Shown: positions 1 to 13,569 of the stretch, one piece after another
Position numbering within the stretch: the stretch's first letter is position 1
Layout: each line of letters opens with the position of its first letter
DNA from: Enoplosus armatus
Taxonomy: Eukaryota; Chordata; Actinopteri; Centrarchiformes; Enoplosidae
Length of the DNA stretch: 64,000 nt
NCBI RefSeq assembly: GCF_043641665.1
Contig: NC_092194.1
Span: forward strand, 13,183,298-13,247,297
Direction: 5' to 3'
The notes under the pieces: model-generated
Seen by the model: only the letters and a program-made list of their open reading frames with translations
What the model was told of the DNA's origin: nothing
Database searches by the model: none
Program-made: the position numbers and the translations under genes

Positions 1-185
1 CCGTGTGGATTAACGCACTCTCTCTCACATCTCTCTGCAGGCCTCCCCTCCTTGTTTGTGTGTTACGGCTGTCACTCTGCCTGTTGGTGTGTCAGTCTGC
101 TTTCATGTCTGTCTCCTACCTGTGTCTGCATTTTCAACAACAAAGGACAGATTCCCAATCTGATTCAAAAACACATAAGACTTTC

Positions 186-187
<2 letters not shown>

Positions 188-232
<45 letters not shown>

Positions 233-240
233 GTGTGTGT
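188..240. repeat. (TG)n microsatellite
   Basis: About 26 TG units with one cg interruption. Confidence 0.97.
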
Positions 241-2527
241 ATTGTTTGTGTGTGCTGAGCTGTCCTGGCCCAGCTTGGGCAGGCTGGCAGACAGACAGGT
301 AGGAAGAGAGGTGTGGGAACCCAGGATGGGGAAAGGCTGCTGAGACGGGCCTAATTAGAGTTGAGCAGTCGCCCAGCTTTTGGCCCAGCAGGGGAACTCC
401 CCACCACTACCACCACCACCTCCGTGCCATCTACTCCCCACCGCCTCATACACACACATACATGCACAAACACACACACACACACACTGACACAAGCTTG
501 CCGATACTTTGGCTGGCTCACTGGCTGGGAGACTGAATGCACTTCCTCTGACCTTTTCTCTCTTACCAGTACCCTCTAACTCTCTCTCTCCCTCTCTCTG
601 CTCCTTGTTTATATTCTTGCACTCCATTTCAGTCCATTTTAATTCTGTATTCTACGATTTAGTTACTAGTAGAGATCTACAGAAAACACGAGTAGAGAGA
701 AGTGGATACATCACAGGTCTCCGGCTAGAATCAAATCGAGACCACTTATCGAGGCCCCTTATTATATATATTTATTCTATTTGTTTAACGTTTCACTACA
801 ATGAACTAATATGAACAGAATACGTTACATCCTCATGGGTATCAGGCTATACTGCATGTCCCATAACAACCATGGCAATAAAGCAAGACTACGTACCTTT
901 TTGCTGAACAGCTGCCACTGTGGTCACAAGTAGAAATTACACGCGTTGAGTTTCTCTTCATTCGCCGCGATTTTCTTGAGTCAGTTGCTTTAAAGACATT
1001 ATCATTAAGCAACCTGACTGAGAAAGTAGAGTGGGACCACAAGGAGGAGATAACTGACTCCTGGTAAGACACGGTGCGTTTGCTTAATGTTTTACTGCTG
1101 TGATAAAACCACGAATAGTTCATCTGTGCTATGATAAAATGTAGTGGAGCAGTAACAGCAGCTAAACTCCTGAGTGAATTGAATTGAGCAAGGGTGCATT
1201 TCTTTTGCTTATGAATTACATTTTTCATTTGTAAAAGAGAGACTGTGATTTTTTCTTTCAAAAGTTGTATAGCATAGCTTTAATTAGTAATACAAACCGA
1301 ATGAATCATCTGTCAAAGAAAAAGAGATCACACAGATACGATGTTGAATCTACAGCGATGATTCCATGAAGTATTTAAACAGACAAGAAGTATGCAAGTG
1401 CCATGACCACACAACAACTTTAGAGTAATTTGAGCATCTTCACTGATGATCTCTCAAGCTATGGTGCTTGAACTTTCACTGTCCCTCGTCTCTCCCACTC
1501 CACATGTAGCCCAGAGCGAATCCGCCTGCGGACATTATGGTCGGCATGCCCTCTTCATCACCTCTTAATCAGAGTGTTTGGCACTGACTGCCCAGAATTG
1601 GATCAACCTCAGTGACCCCTGCTACTGCTTTCCATCCAGGGGTCAGCCTCACATCACTGCACTGTCTCTGAGGCAGAGGCACGTGCTCTTAAATGAAATC
1701 TTATTTCTCCCTCTCCCTCTTCCTGTCTCTCTCTTTGTCTTTATCTCCCTCTGGCTTGATGTATTAACCCGGGCGTGATCTTTCGCAGCTCAGACCTGAG
1801 TTACTGGAGTTCTCTTTCCTCTTTCTGAGCAGTGCTTGAGTTTTGTGAAATAGCAGGCGTTAGTCTAGACAGAATTTTTTTTTGTGCGTCTGTCGATATC
1901 ACTGAGACCAATATTTATGACAAATGATTAACAAGACAAGCTGTTATTTTGACCACAGGTAAAACAGGCATGCAGGCATAGTTCCCTTGATTGGATTCGA
2001 TTGCAGGAAAGCTGTTGTGTAAACAACACTGATTGCACATTGTCTGCAGGAACTCTTACTTAGTGTCCAAGATTAGGGTTTGTTTCACCCTCCAAGGGCT
2101 GGTAAACAATACAAATCACAATATTAGATAAATAAACCCACCAGCTTGCCAAGAATAAGTTTTACTGACTAAGATCAGACTGTATTTTTCATATAAACAT
2201 GTTACCTTGCCAATTTAAAGCAAATTTTATTGTACAGGAGTTACGTTTACAACAACAGCATTACACACACACTTATTTTCAGAAAGTTTTTTATGCTATG
2301 GAGTACATGGAATGAAAATATTTCTTTAACTGAGTGGTGCAAAGTTGCAACGTGAACAGCTTGCTTTTAGTAAAAAAAAAAAAAAAGGGGGGTGATCTCG
2401 TTTCATTTTCTACAGGCGTGAAGAGTTTGGCCTGAGAGTTTTCACTGCGGCAGGATGACAGAGAGAACGTCGACACACTGACAAGTATCTGTTCATGACG
2501 TGCGTCTTTGGTTCCACTTGACTGGCT
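241..2527. other. Intron, no gene seen
   Basis: Mixed sequence with a short AC run at 471-487 and pyrimidine-rich bits near 1700. A minus-strand gtacgt donor-like site at 891-896 lies at the end of an open frame (842-1261), but no acceptor or known protein supports an exon. Confidence 0.7.
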
Positions 2528-2562
2528 ACACACACACACAGACACACACACACACACACACA
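2528..2562. repeat. (AC)n microsatellite
   Basis: AC repeat with one gac interruption. A second short AC run lies at 2733-2757 and a 14-bp G run at 2895-2908. Confidence 0.95.
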
Positions 2563-2908
2563 AACACAAACAACCACGACGTGTCAAGACACAAAGGCAT
2601 TCATGCGTGAATGTACTGTATGTTTTCACCTTCCTGTGTTCCTTCACATCATCAGCTTGCATATCTAGTGTGTTTGTCAGTGTTCAGGAGAGCACATGAA
2701 GGAGGAAGCATCAACAACAGGTTTTAACAAACCCACACACAGACACACACACACACGTAGATACACATATAATGTAAAGACCTGCTTTCCTGACTTCCAT
2801 TTTAGACCCACAACCAATATGTTGCCCGATGCTTTGCTCCTGAATCATTCCCCTCAGGTATGTAAGCTCTTCATTAAAGCTGTGGCAATCAGAAGGGGGG
2901 GGGGGGGA

Positions 2909-5900
2909 GTACTGCTCCTCGTAAAGAGAATAGATTACTTCCCCATCTTTCACAGAAAGCTGTTTGCTAGAGTAGACACCCTCCTCCATTTTCATTAGCA
3001 GCTTGACTACTATATATTCTCCATATAATTGAGGTTGAAACCTTCTGCACTGTAATGGGGCTTTCCATAACAGTCTTTTAAAAGTGAAAGCCTGCCATCC
3101 TTGGGCACTGTGTGATACAGACTTGTGTTGTGCAGGGGTGTGCGTACGTGTATTGCTATCAAACAAATCACTTCTTCTCATCTTCTTCTCATGCTACTTT
3201 TCAAAGGCAGCTTTCTTTTTCGAGCGCAAATATCTGGAAAATTACAGATGAAAAATCAAATCTCTGCCTCTGTTTGGTAGGAAGATGGAGATTTGCTATT
3301 CATAGCCAGCTACGAGTGTAGAAAACTGAAGGTGGTTGGGTGTCATGTACAGCCACGCACTTTAACTGCTGCAATTTGGCAAAATAGTCATAATCTTTTA
3401 AAATCCCATTTTACATGGTTGTTTATGCATGAGTTTAAAAATTATAATTATATTTTACTTCTTTTATGTTGCTTTTATGTTCCTGCCTTTAATGATGTTT
3501 TGTGTTTGCTGTGGTTTTATGATAAGATGTTTGTGCAAGAATGAGATTATAATGTTTATGATTATTTTATAAACTACAAACCACAGTATAGGCCTAACCA
3601 TAGGGGTAATTATGTAGCCTAAAATTTTGAAAAACATCAGCTTTGATCCATTCACTTACTGTAGTTACTAATCTTGCCTCCTTGCTGTGTAAGCAGAACA
3701 CTGGGCTAGTTGAGCGCACATGGTGCGGTAGGTAAAAGTAGGTTTCACTTAAACTAGTCTCCTTAAATTAACAGGCAGGTGAGATACCACTCGCATGTGT
3801 CAAGTTGCAGAACTGAAACACAACACAGGCAGCACATTTTCCCTATCATCTTCAATTCACCTCAGTTCCTTAATCAGACTGAACATCTAAGAAGCCGACA
3901 TCTGAGGGAGACTTAAGCTGATGAAAGGCAGCTATCAGGATCCAGACTTCAAGTAAAGTCAAGACGGTCAGTGTTAAATGTAAGGGAAATTACTAGAAAT
4001 TTAAACAGCTAATGAAACATTTAGTCTGTCCTAAAGCAGAGATTCTCAGACTTAATTGTTCTTCCAAGGGAAGGAGGGCCCTGGACTCATTATTGTAATT
4101 TTGCTTTGTTTTCCACTACAAGTGGACAACATGACAAAGAATAGTCTTTTCTCTCACCAGCCAACCTTCGAAAACAAGTTCCTCAGTATTATGTATCAAG
4201 CCAAACCTATCTGCACTCTCTCTGCATCTTTTACTTCCAGCCTATTAGCTTAGCTCACACCATCAAACCTTCTTACAACACAGACAACTCAGCTTCCCAA
4301 AGAAAGTTAGTGTGGGTGATTTGTGGCGGTGTGTAAATTGGAAGTTGCGGTCTGAGTCAAAGCAGAGTCATAAATACGAGGGAGGAGAGGACGACAGCAC
4401 TCTGCCAGATTCGGGGGGGGGGATTGATGGTGGCCAGCAGCCTCACGTAGATGAGAAACGCTTTCTTAATAACTATCTCGTCAAACACATCACTCAGGTG
4501 AGTAGTGAGGAGAAGATATGGATATGGACTGTTGCCCTGCAGTGAGGGGTTCAACATGCTGCCTATCTTCCCTTCAAATTCTGTATTTGTGAAGCTTTTT
4601 CATTTGGGGTCCTATATATTAAATGGCCCATGAAAACATCATCTATTCCTTTTTTATTCCACCATTTAGCTTATTTATCCAGAGTGACTTGCAGTAAGTG
4701 TGTCAGTACAACAATTTTCAGTTCCCAGACCTTGAACTAAAATGACCAAAAAAGAGAAAACAAGAGGTTCAAAGATCAAGGCTTTAGAGGTCTTAAATTG
4801 TTCTTTTTCATTCATATAAAATAAATATGTATATGCATCTTTACTAGAAAGAGATGTGCTTCAATGTCTTATCTTTGACTGATGTTCATTTCTAGTGTCT
4901 TTCAATTGAAAAAGTTGGTAGTACTTCTTTCAGCCCTGAATAGTTTCTGCAGGTTTTCCTTTCAGGCTGCATTCAACCCCAACAACCTTCGCCAACGAGG
5001 TAGGGCATCCTGTATGTAGCCTCAGAGGCGAAACCCAGGGCAAATAAAGTCCACAAAGCACTCGCTGCTGCTTGTTAAGCTTACTGCTTTGATCGCACAG
5101 CAACAACTGAAGGCGACTCAGCATATCAACATTTTTATCCACTCAGATGTTCTCTCATCTGGACAACGGTAGCAGGACAGTAAAAGGATGCTGTTTAGAG
5201 AGACTTCAGTAAGAAAATCAACCAAAATCTATAAAAGTGAGGGGGAGAAAAATAGGATTTTGTGGAGTGAAGGTGACATGTCCCCCTCATTCCCGGTGGA
5301 AATGATGTCCTTGGTTCTGACTATTATTTCCCAGTTCAAAAACTGATTCAAATTTCCTGCACACACTCTCATTTTTCTTCCTGACATTCATGGATTGAAG
5401 TCCCACAGGTTGAAATAACTGTCAAATGTTTTGCTCAATATCAACTCAACTTGCATGGACGCACCTTTGCCACGATTTGTGCCACCTAGAGCTAACCCTC
5501 ATCCACTCACATGCAAATCAATTATTTCAATAAGCAGAATGAACATGAGAGATATAACATTTCCATTTGAAAGCAGCTCCGTATCTCTCAGTATGGTTAT
5601 CTAACCTCCCATCTCTTCCATAAGGCTCTGTGCTAAAACTATGCCATCACCACTGACCATGATGAAGCTGAGATGTTACCAGTACATGTGAAACGCTGAG
5701 TCAGACCAGGGTCCCCCAGCTCATTCTGTTTCCTGTGTCAGAGAGTGTCTGTGTTTGCTTAAATGAATGTGCATGTGTGAATACATCTTGCTTTGGTCTG
5801 TGCATATCCATAATGTATGAGCTGACACTGTGCATGTTATTGTGTGTATGTGCGGCCTAGTTTGTGTGTTCTTGTACTGTGATGTGATAATGCATCAACA

Positions 5901-5915
5901 TCTGACATCGGTGTC
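2909..5915. other. Intron, no gene seen
   Basis: AT-rich, largely unique-looking sequence. The words gcagagattctcagact at 4036 resemble a hAT end, but no partner end was found. A ten-base G run is at about 4412. Confidence 0.7.

Positions 5916-5970
<55 letters not shown>
5916..5970. repeat. (AT)n(TG)n compound microsatellite
   Basis: A short AT alternation runs directly into about 23 TG units. Confidence 0.97.
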
Positions 5971-5975
<5 letters not shown>

Positions 5976-6128
5976 TGGTAGCTGCACAACCCAACCCTCC
6001 AGGGGACCATCAGTGTGTGAGTGTTTGAGAGAATAATAAATTCGAGGAGGGCGGGGAGATGAGAGGCTGCGACCACCAATCGATTCCTCTGCTGTTTCTC
6101 AAATTAAGAGGGAGGGATGAGTGCGAGG

Positions 6129-6270
6129 GACGGACAGACAGAGAGAGAGAGAGAGAGAGAGATAGACAGACAGACAGGGTGGAGGCAGAGGAGGAACAAA
6201 TGTACACAAGCACAGGAAGAGATAGAGAGAGAGAGGAAGAAATAGAGAGGAGGAGGAGAGAGAGAGACAT
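6129..6270. repeat. Purine-rich (GA)n tract
   Basis: About 140 bp with strong purine bias on the plus strand, including a pure GA run at 6140-6162 and several gagaga/gaggag runs. Such tracts can form triplex DNA. Confidence 0.85.
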
Positions 6271-7656
6271 AGATACTGTAGCAGAGAGTTGGTAGACTGA
6301 AAGACAGCCAAACGCTGACAGGAGTCCAATTAAGTGTCATCCCAGTGGAGGCAACCGTCCCCACCCTCTCCTGCCAGGACAACTCGGCCTCAGCTTCCAA
6401 GGACACACTGCTCATCACGTGACGCAACACACACACACACCTCATCACACATTCAATACAGGCACTAACACATACATGGATACACAGAGCACAAAAACGC
6501 ACAAGTAACATCTCAACAGTTTTGCCACACAAATAGACGTCCGCGCACATCTGCAATAGTGCATGTCTCCTGAGGGGCCCAGGCTTTGGAGGACCCGGGG
6601 ACGAATTGGTGCCAAAGATGGCTGGCGCCAGCAGCTACTGGTCCCAAGGTGCAGATCTGTGCCAGGGGCTAACCCACTCATCTCTGCTCTGCTCTGCTCT
6701 GCCCACCCACCAGCTGCTACCCAGAGGCAGCACACACACACACACACACAACCCTGGAGGAAGCTAGACATCAAATACAAACACACATGTGTCATGTCGC
6801 CATGCAGAAGAAGACCCATCCACCCACCTATACACAAGCACATACAGGCACACAATAGCACACACAGCCCATGTCTCACACACGCAGGTTGTGGCCTTGG
6901 GGATGGCTCGCTGTCTCTTAGAAAAGCCTGGTTAATGAGTGAGGCCTCTGGCTGTAGTGGCTTTGGACTATAGTAGAGCAGAGTGACTGAATGACTGACT
7001 ATGGCACTACACCAGGATTAGAGGGATGCTTCATATTGACGTAGAGAACAAATCGACATACTCTAATAATTCCCTTTCATATTCTGCGGCAGTGTGAGAG
7101 GAAATAGCAAATGGAAGGGAATAATAGAGGTCGAGGCAGAAGGGTCCCCTGTGAGTGCTTTTGCCCCGCAGACAGCACAGCCCACGTTCACGCACACACG
7201 CACACAAAAACATGTTAATGCACACAATTGTACACAGATAGACATGACACACACGCACTGAATGGAAACAAGTGATCCTTTTGACTGCGGGAGAAACAAG
7301 ATGGGCACATATGAAAGGCAGAGTGAGACACACAGAAAGAGAGGAGGGGGATGGAGGGAAATGGTGGATGTGTGAATGAGAGTGTGAAAAGAGAGCTGGT
7401 TTTCAACATGTGAAAAAGGCAGAGAGACCCAGATATAAATCTTCTGGGCCAGCCTTAGATTTAATCTGGGCCTGGATGCAAACAACGCACCGGCCTGGCC
7501 TCAACAGGGTGCTGCATGTTGAGTGTGTGTGTGTGTGTGGGCTGCTGAAGGATTGGTTGCCAGGGAGATTCTGACATATCGGGCCCCACTCCCTGCTGCC
7601 CTCAGTTTAGCCTCGACAAGTCAGAGAAAACGCTCTGCGGCGGCCTGGCTAATTTA
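6271..7656. other. Intron, no gene seen
   Basis: CA-rich scattered words throughout, with a 21-bp AC run at 6731-6751, four tctgc units near 6683-6702 and an 18-bp GT run at 7522-7539. Overlapping open frames come from this low complexity. Confidence 0.7.
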
Positions 7657-7944
7657 CAATCTCTCCCTCTCATTCCCTCCCGCCTCTGTCTCTCCCTCTT
7701 TCTCCTGTCATTGTCTTTCTTTCTCTGCATCAAAGTTGTAGGATTTTCCCTTTGTTATTTCTATTTCTCATTGCACCAATCATTTTCTCAATCTGCTTTC
7801 TCTCCATACCTGTACAGCTGAACAACTCCTTTCACCCCTCCTTCTTGTTTTTCCTTCCTCTGATTTCACTCTCCCTTTCTTCTTACCTCCTCCTGTTATC
7901 TCTTTCTCTCTCTCCTCTTTTCCTTTACTTTACTCTCCCTCTTA
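7657..7944. repeat. Long pyrimidine-rich tract
   Basis: Nearly 290 bp dominated by ct, tcc and ttc words on the plus strand with few purines. Long open frames here are artefacts of composition. Confidence 0.85.
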
Positions 7945-7950
7945 GGTAGG

Positions 7951-8070
7951 CTGATGTGGTTGGGACCTGTTGTTCTCATCTGGTGACAGCCAAACAGGTC
8001 CTGTTGTAATTAGTGTGGAATTCTAATGAGCTTATCAGGTCAAAAGCAGCTTAGTCCTCTAGGACCCTAG
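7951..8070. promoter_or_regulatory. Candidate conserved non-coding element
   Basis: Just past a long pyrimidine tract this short block carries catctgg (E-box type), aacaggtcctgttg (near-palindrome), gtaattagtg, tctaatgag and gcttatcagg. The texture resembles a small enhancer core. Confidence 0.22.
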
Positions 8071-8865
8071 CAGGGTGGAAATTAGCCCCGCTCCCTCCCA
8101 GACAAAACGCACACACCCGCATACACATTACACAATAACACATTGTGCATACCGATGATACAAGCCCGATTCATTAACAAACACTCACTGACAAATTCAG
8201 CCTCACCCTCTCCTCTCATAAAGGGATTAGCCCACTTTACATCAGTCAGTTAACAAAAAAGCGAATTATTAATGTGAGTGGCAACAACAACAAAAAAGGC
8301 AACAGCAGTAATATGTCAGGCTGTCATTGTGCTAAATAAACAAGTAGCTGGAGGGGGGGATATGTTATCTGGAGAGAAGGATGGCAGAAAGAGATAAATA
8401 AGCATGTGTACACGTGCACATACACACAGTGACCACAAATATACTGAAATGTAACCACCGTTGTGGTATGGAAAACATCACGCTCTCCTCTCGTCTCCTG
8501 GTCAGCAGCATGCTGCAGTGGACGGGCTAAGGCACCTATCTCCATTAAATATCTCCACAGTTAGTTCTGGGGAAGTTGCAGCGATGCACACAAAGCAGAG
8601 AGGGAAGGGCGAGGTACATTGATTAAGTATCGCAACAGCTGTACCAACAGGATTATACTCAAGAATTTTAATCGTACGTGTCAGCCATCTTCAAATATGA
8701 TAAGATGCCTGTTTTTTAAAAGAAACATAGATAGCTGAGTGCACTGCCAGAGATGGAACTAAATTAACTTGCATAGCTTTTGTCTGCTACAGCATACATA
8801 TCTGCTCTGTAAATCACTTGCCCTGTGTTCTCCTTTTAGATGAACTCAGTAATGTATATTTTTTG
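8071..8865. other. Intron, no gene seen
   Basis: Ordinary intronic sequence with scattered acaca words; nothing recognisable. Confidence 0.65.
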
Positions 8866-9640
8866 GTTTCATGATGGCGCCCCCTAGTTTTGCATTAATT
8901 TGACGGAATACCGTTCTGCTATCCGTCTACATAAATGGAGATCTTCGATACAGCCGATCAGATCGTGAATAAAGCAGTAACGTCACCGTTCCATCATAAG
9001 GAGAACAGACGGTCACAGCAACACAGCAGCCACAGACTTTGAACAACAACTCACATTAGTGTTCCTGCTAAAGTCTCCACATTAACAAACTTTGTTGAAC
9101 GAGCGACCAAACAAACATTCAACAGCGAAAAGTGCATCAGTTTGCAGGCTAGATCGCTAATTAGCTGCTCAGCTGCAGCACATTAAACAGCATGTAAACA
9201 TACATGCAAAGGTCACTTCTGTCTGGGTAGATGCTGGTGTGGTCTTTGCTCTTCTATACTACTAACAACACGCTGTCTGCCCATGACATGTAGGCTACAG
9301 CGCAAGTTTGTTTACTTTTCTCTGTCTTACTTTATCTCTCATTCCCTACGGTGTAACACCGGCACTCTGGCAGCCTGCTCGCTGCTGTCAATCAAACACT
9401 GACTCCAGCTGTCTGAGCAAAAAGGAGCATTCGTGATATTTCCCCAAATACCTTTTTTCTTCCATTTAATGATAAAAAAACAATAAATTTAAAAAAACAC
9501 GTTGACAATATTTTGGCTAAATGTGATTTGAGTAGGACTTTAAGGGCATAAAGTCTATCATTGTACATCACTGTGTAATGGTGAGAAAACTGAAGACAGT
9601 AAAGGATTATGGGAAAACAGGAGGGAGTGGGTGAGCTAAA
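8866..9640. repeat. Probable dispersed repeat, CpG-richer block
   Basis: From tgatggcgccccctag onward the block has more CpGs than its surroundings (cttcgatacagccgatcaga, agtaacgtcaccg, gaacgagcgacc, acggtgtaacaccgg). The wording is familiar from percomorph genomes as a dispersed repeat. It contains no open frame worth calling. An old exon or CpG-rich regulatory block is the alternative. Copy number in the genome would settle it. Confidence 0.4.
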
Positions 9641-10638
9641 TCCATTTCCTGTGTTTGCTGCTGTAGCACAGCCTTCAACCTGATTCATGGTTCAGACTGG
9701 TTAACATCCAATCACTTACTGTGATACTTCTGGATGGGTGTATGCTTATGTGTGTGTGTTTCCCCACCAGGAGGAAAATGGAAGGCAGAAACTCCTACGC
9801 TCAACATGTTTAGATCTTGAAACAGAACTATCAACCCGTTCTTATTCCCAAGTCATACGCTACGGACGTTTTGTCAAATCTGCCGGGGTCTGCACTAATT
9901 GCTGTGAATGTATTATATTTTATTACATTTTAATAAATATGAATGGTTGCAATCATTCAATCATACTTAGTAGAATATGCAAAAAAGTAGACTTCATTTT
10001 TATGGTTTAGTCTGATGAGTGGGTTTTGATTCAAAGCACATTAGAGGAGTCTAAATGGGCCATTCAACCTGCCTTTATTCTTTTAATACACAGATGTATC
10101 TAAAATTTATTTTATCATTTGATTGAAACCACATTGCCATATGTATTATTTATTTCTTCTAGAGTCCTTCACAGTGGTAGATAATTAGCCCATCTATCTT
10201 TATGTAAGTGAAATTTACACATCAATCCAATGCATCTCCCACGGTCTCTACTGGTATTTATACAAATCCTGGCCTTCGCAGGCAAAGAGAAAGCAGCAAG
10301 GACCAGACATAAACTGAGAGCCAGAGAAGAAGAAAAAGAGCAAGAGCAGCAGTCTTCCAAGGTGAACGACACAGACAACCACAGACAGACCCTGGCCATG
10401 GACCCTGAGAGTTAATGAAGCAGTCCCTCCCTAATATCTCTGCCTGCGTCCACTACAGCACAAGGTAACAGACAGCCAGACAATCCTCCTCTTCTTAGTC
10501 CTCCCTGTTGCCCTGAAAACTAATCCTGCACACAACTCATACCTCACAACACACACTGTAAACCACACCTGCCTCTGTTCCAGACAAAGGCATAAATCTG
10601 CCCTTGTTTCCAGGTAATAAAGAACTTCTGATATAGCA

Positions 10639-10641
<3 letters not shown>
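9641..10641. other. Intron, no gene seen
   Basis: AT-rich to about 10200, then neutral sequence. No splice-flanked frame on either strand. Confidence 0.65.
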
Positions 10642-10676
<35 letters not shown>

Positions 10677-10687
10677 GGGGGGGGGGG
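10642..10687. repeat. (TG)n followed by G run
   Basis: About 16 TG units pass directly into an unbroken run of about 14 G. One of three composites of this form in the window. Confidence 0.95.
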
Positions 10688-11357
10688 CTAAGTATGAACT
10701 GCAGTGGCAAAGAAAAAATTATTAAGGGAGTGAAAAAACTTCCTGACTAATGCAGTGAATAAAGGATTCATGGTGCTGATGCCACATGGTATAATGATGA
10801 GTGAATTACAGACAAAAATCCAAGGTAATTGCAAAATAACACGAGACATTTGAAGCCAGTCAAAAATGATGGGGCAGTGTCAGGCATCTTAGATACTGCA
10901 GCAAACCTCCAATACCAAACCACTTAGGCTAGCAGCAAAGTCAGCAAAGTAAGAGTTTAGTAAATGTACCACTTTAATGTCAGATTGAAGTAGAGGTGTT
11001 CTGATGCCAATTTTACAGACTTAAATTGAAGCACCAAGTACAGAGTCCTGGCCAATAGACCCACCATAAGTGCCACTCTAATCATTTATAGTACCCTGAT
11101 ATAAAACAATTACACGAACAAGTACTTCATCACATCTAAATAGTTACTATAATGTGTTTAAAAACCCTAAATCAAATTCGATGAGTAATTGTGTATTTTG
11201 TCTCCCAACTTGTCAGTCAATCAGTCAGATTCACTTGTCAGTCAAGGTACCCTAATTAAAAAGTCACATCATCTGGCCAATATTATATAAAAACCATACT
11301 GCTAAACTTTTTTTTGAGAAACTCTTGTGATTGCTGTTCCGTTTGATATAGTATGTG

Positions 11358-11567
11358 CTAGCCTGGGTACAGACCTCTGAATCCCCACCTTCATCTCTTT
11401 TGTTTAGAGATCTATATTGGTCTGATGTTGTTCCTATTGGAGGCTGTTTCCCACAGTTAGAAATACAATTAACCGATCAGAGTTTAAGATTAAGAACGGT
11501 GGTCATTGTCCTTCCTTTAAGTAGCTAGCTACCTAGGTGGTGACAAGAATGGGTGTCTTTGACAAGG
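11358..11567 (+). repeat. Dispersed repeat with TAGCCTGG end, forward copy
   Basis: It starts ctagcctgggtacagacctc. The reverse complement of the following 120 bp aligns by eye with 18724-18854: ctctgat.gg, gaaa.cagcc, atcaga/accaga and aggtctg, ending in the same aggctag/aggctaag terminus. Beyond that, similarity fades toward 11567. It is likely a MITE-type element. No coding potential is present. Confidence 0.6.
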
Positions 11568-13270
11568 TCATACAGTAAGTCAATGGTGGGACGGATACAT
11601 TACTCGCTACTGATTGGTTTGGGTACAACAAAACTAACTTGCCTCCCTTATCAACAAGAAATCTGCTAACATGAACACAATGTCAAGCTGAATGAACAAA
11701 GTGAAACACAAGAGCAAGTCTGTCTGACATAAAATAAGTTTTATTTTCTAATAATATCAATTTATCAATCTTAACTCTTAAAATATGTTTTTATCTTGAA
11801 AGCTAAATGCCCAGAGTAAATCTTAAATCATGGAGGATAGTGTTTCTGTGTTGTCAAACTGATGAATGTGTTTTTTAATATGCTTTTTGTTCTGTATATG
11901 CAGTGCATTGTTAAATGCAGTGTTTTGGTTGTCAAAGTAGACAAAATGTTAAGTTGATTTGTTTGGGGATCTGCTTTGGTTGTAGTTCTCTCGACCACCA
12001 TCCAAGAAAGGTTAAATAACACTTAGTATTTGAGGTCTGCTAAACTGACTTGCCAGACTTTTTGGAGACTCCCTGCAGCTATACAGCAGCCGTTCAAGTT
12101 ATGAGAGTGTCTGAGACAAGTGGATATTGCCTTACTACTGCTCTTCCCCTGGGGAGGCTGGCCTCACACATTGTATCTGATAACATTTCCGCTAATATCA
12201 ATATTGTATAACTCGAACAGCTGTCACGTCTCATTTTTCTGTTTCATGAGCATAATGGGCCTGATGAATTGTATTTGTTGTGAAATGACAGCAGTCTTCC
12301 CTAAACGTTTCTGATCTAGTTTGTTTTGTCTTTCACACCTATGCACCAGACCGAGAGGGTGACTTTGTTGTGTTGTGTTTGATTTATGTCGACACAGGCA
12401 TACTCATATGTCCATCTGTTAGCACACGAGTTTGTTAAAGATTAGCTTTGATTTCCTCCCTGAACCGGTCTTTTCACCCATTCCCAATACAAGATTGTCT
12501 TCTACTGCACAAATCTTCCTCACATTCAAGCAGGCATGAAACAGAAGTCAATATTATACATCCTGGTTCCTGTGGAGATGCAATAAAGTAACAAGGAGGC
12601 ATAAAGGTTGAGCTTGTATGTCTCTCCTGATGCCAGCTATTTTCAATCAAAGGTGAGCTAGATTCTCAATCATACAACCTCACCATGGTAGCATTTTTCA
12701 TTTGGATTAGGACTAATGACACAGAATAAGATTTGCTAGTTGCCAACGTACAGCTTAGTATCGGAGCAGATAGTCAATCAGTTTTCCCGTATCCCGTTAT
12801 TTCCTCCCTGCAATATATTTGACTGATCAGTTAGTCTGCAACACGTCCTGACGCCTGTCTGTCATTTCACAGGATTGTGTGGGGCACACCAGAGATCTCA
12901 ATCTTTAATGCGGCTAATGTCAGAGAGAGAGTGTAAAAAGAGAGGGGGAGTGGGTGGGAGTGGGGGCAAGACAGAGATGACAGCAGAAGAGAGACAAAGG
13001 CGAAAGAGGAATCGACAGTGATATTCTTGGGCTGGATGTGAGGCGGTAAGTATGAGAGGCTGAGGGGAGGAGGGAAATGTCACGGCCAATCTCTAATGAA
13101 GGGCCTTCCGGGAACTATAGTTAGATAAATTATTTAAAGGCTTTCATTTAAAAATGTCCAAAAAACTGTGCTGCGATGATTTGCGCAGGGGCTGGGGAAA
13201 GGTCAGCCATGTGTTGGGAGTGCTTCATTAACCTCCCACCACCTCCCTACCTCAATTATTTCTGTCAAAG
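11568..13270. other. Intron, no gene seen
   Basis: AT-rich with a purine-biased stretch at 12920-13010. No exon or repeat family recognised. Confidence 0.65.
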
Positions 13271-13311
13271 AGCACCTGGGGGTGGGGTGTGTGTGTGGGG
13301 GGGGGGGGGGG
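13271..13311. repeat. Short (TG)n followed by G run
   Basis: A G-rich lead, a short TG run, then about 15 G. It has quadruplex potential on the plus strand. Confidence 0.93.
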
Positions 13312-13520
13312 TAAAGCGTGGCTGCTGTGGTCGAGCTGATACCACTCTGTGGCTGACGCTCAGGATACGAGAGCTGAGGGGCTCCAACTACGTTCAGCTT
13401 ATCTCAGAACCTGGTGGCGGTCCATTCCAGGTGGAACGTTTGGGTGACTTCAGTGTTGTAAAATCCCCAGAGATGCGCAGGGTAAAGGCTGGATGAACTA
13501 GTATGTGTGCTTGTATGGCT

Positions 13521-13525
<5 letters not shown>

Positions 13526-13568
<43 letters not shown>
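13526..13568. repeat. (TG)n microsatellite
   Basis: About 21 TG units with one cg near the right end. Confidence 0.97.

Positions 13569-13569
<1 letters not shown>

Noticed and set aside
842..1261. 139-codon minus-strand frame ending near a gtacgt donor-like site
   Set aside because: No acceptor, no recognised protein, and composition typical of random sequence.
4036..4080. hAT-like end gcagagattctcagact
   Set aside because: No inverted partner or target-site duplication found nearby.
6099..6329. Overlapping minus-strand frames rich in Leu and Ser
   Set aside because: They translate the GA-rich tract; no splice sites or family resemblance.
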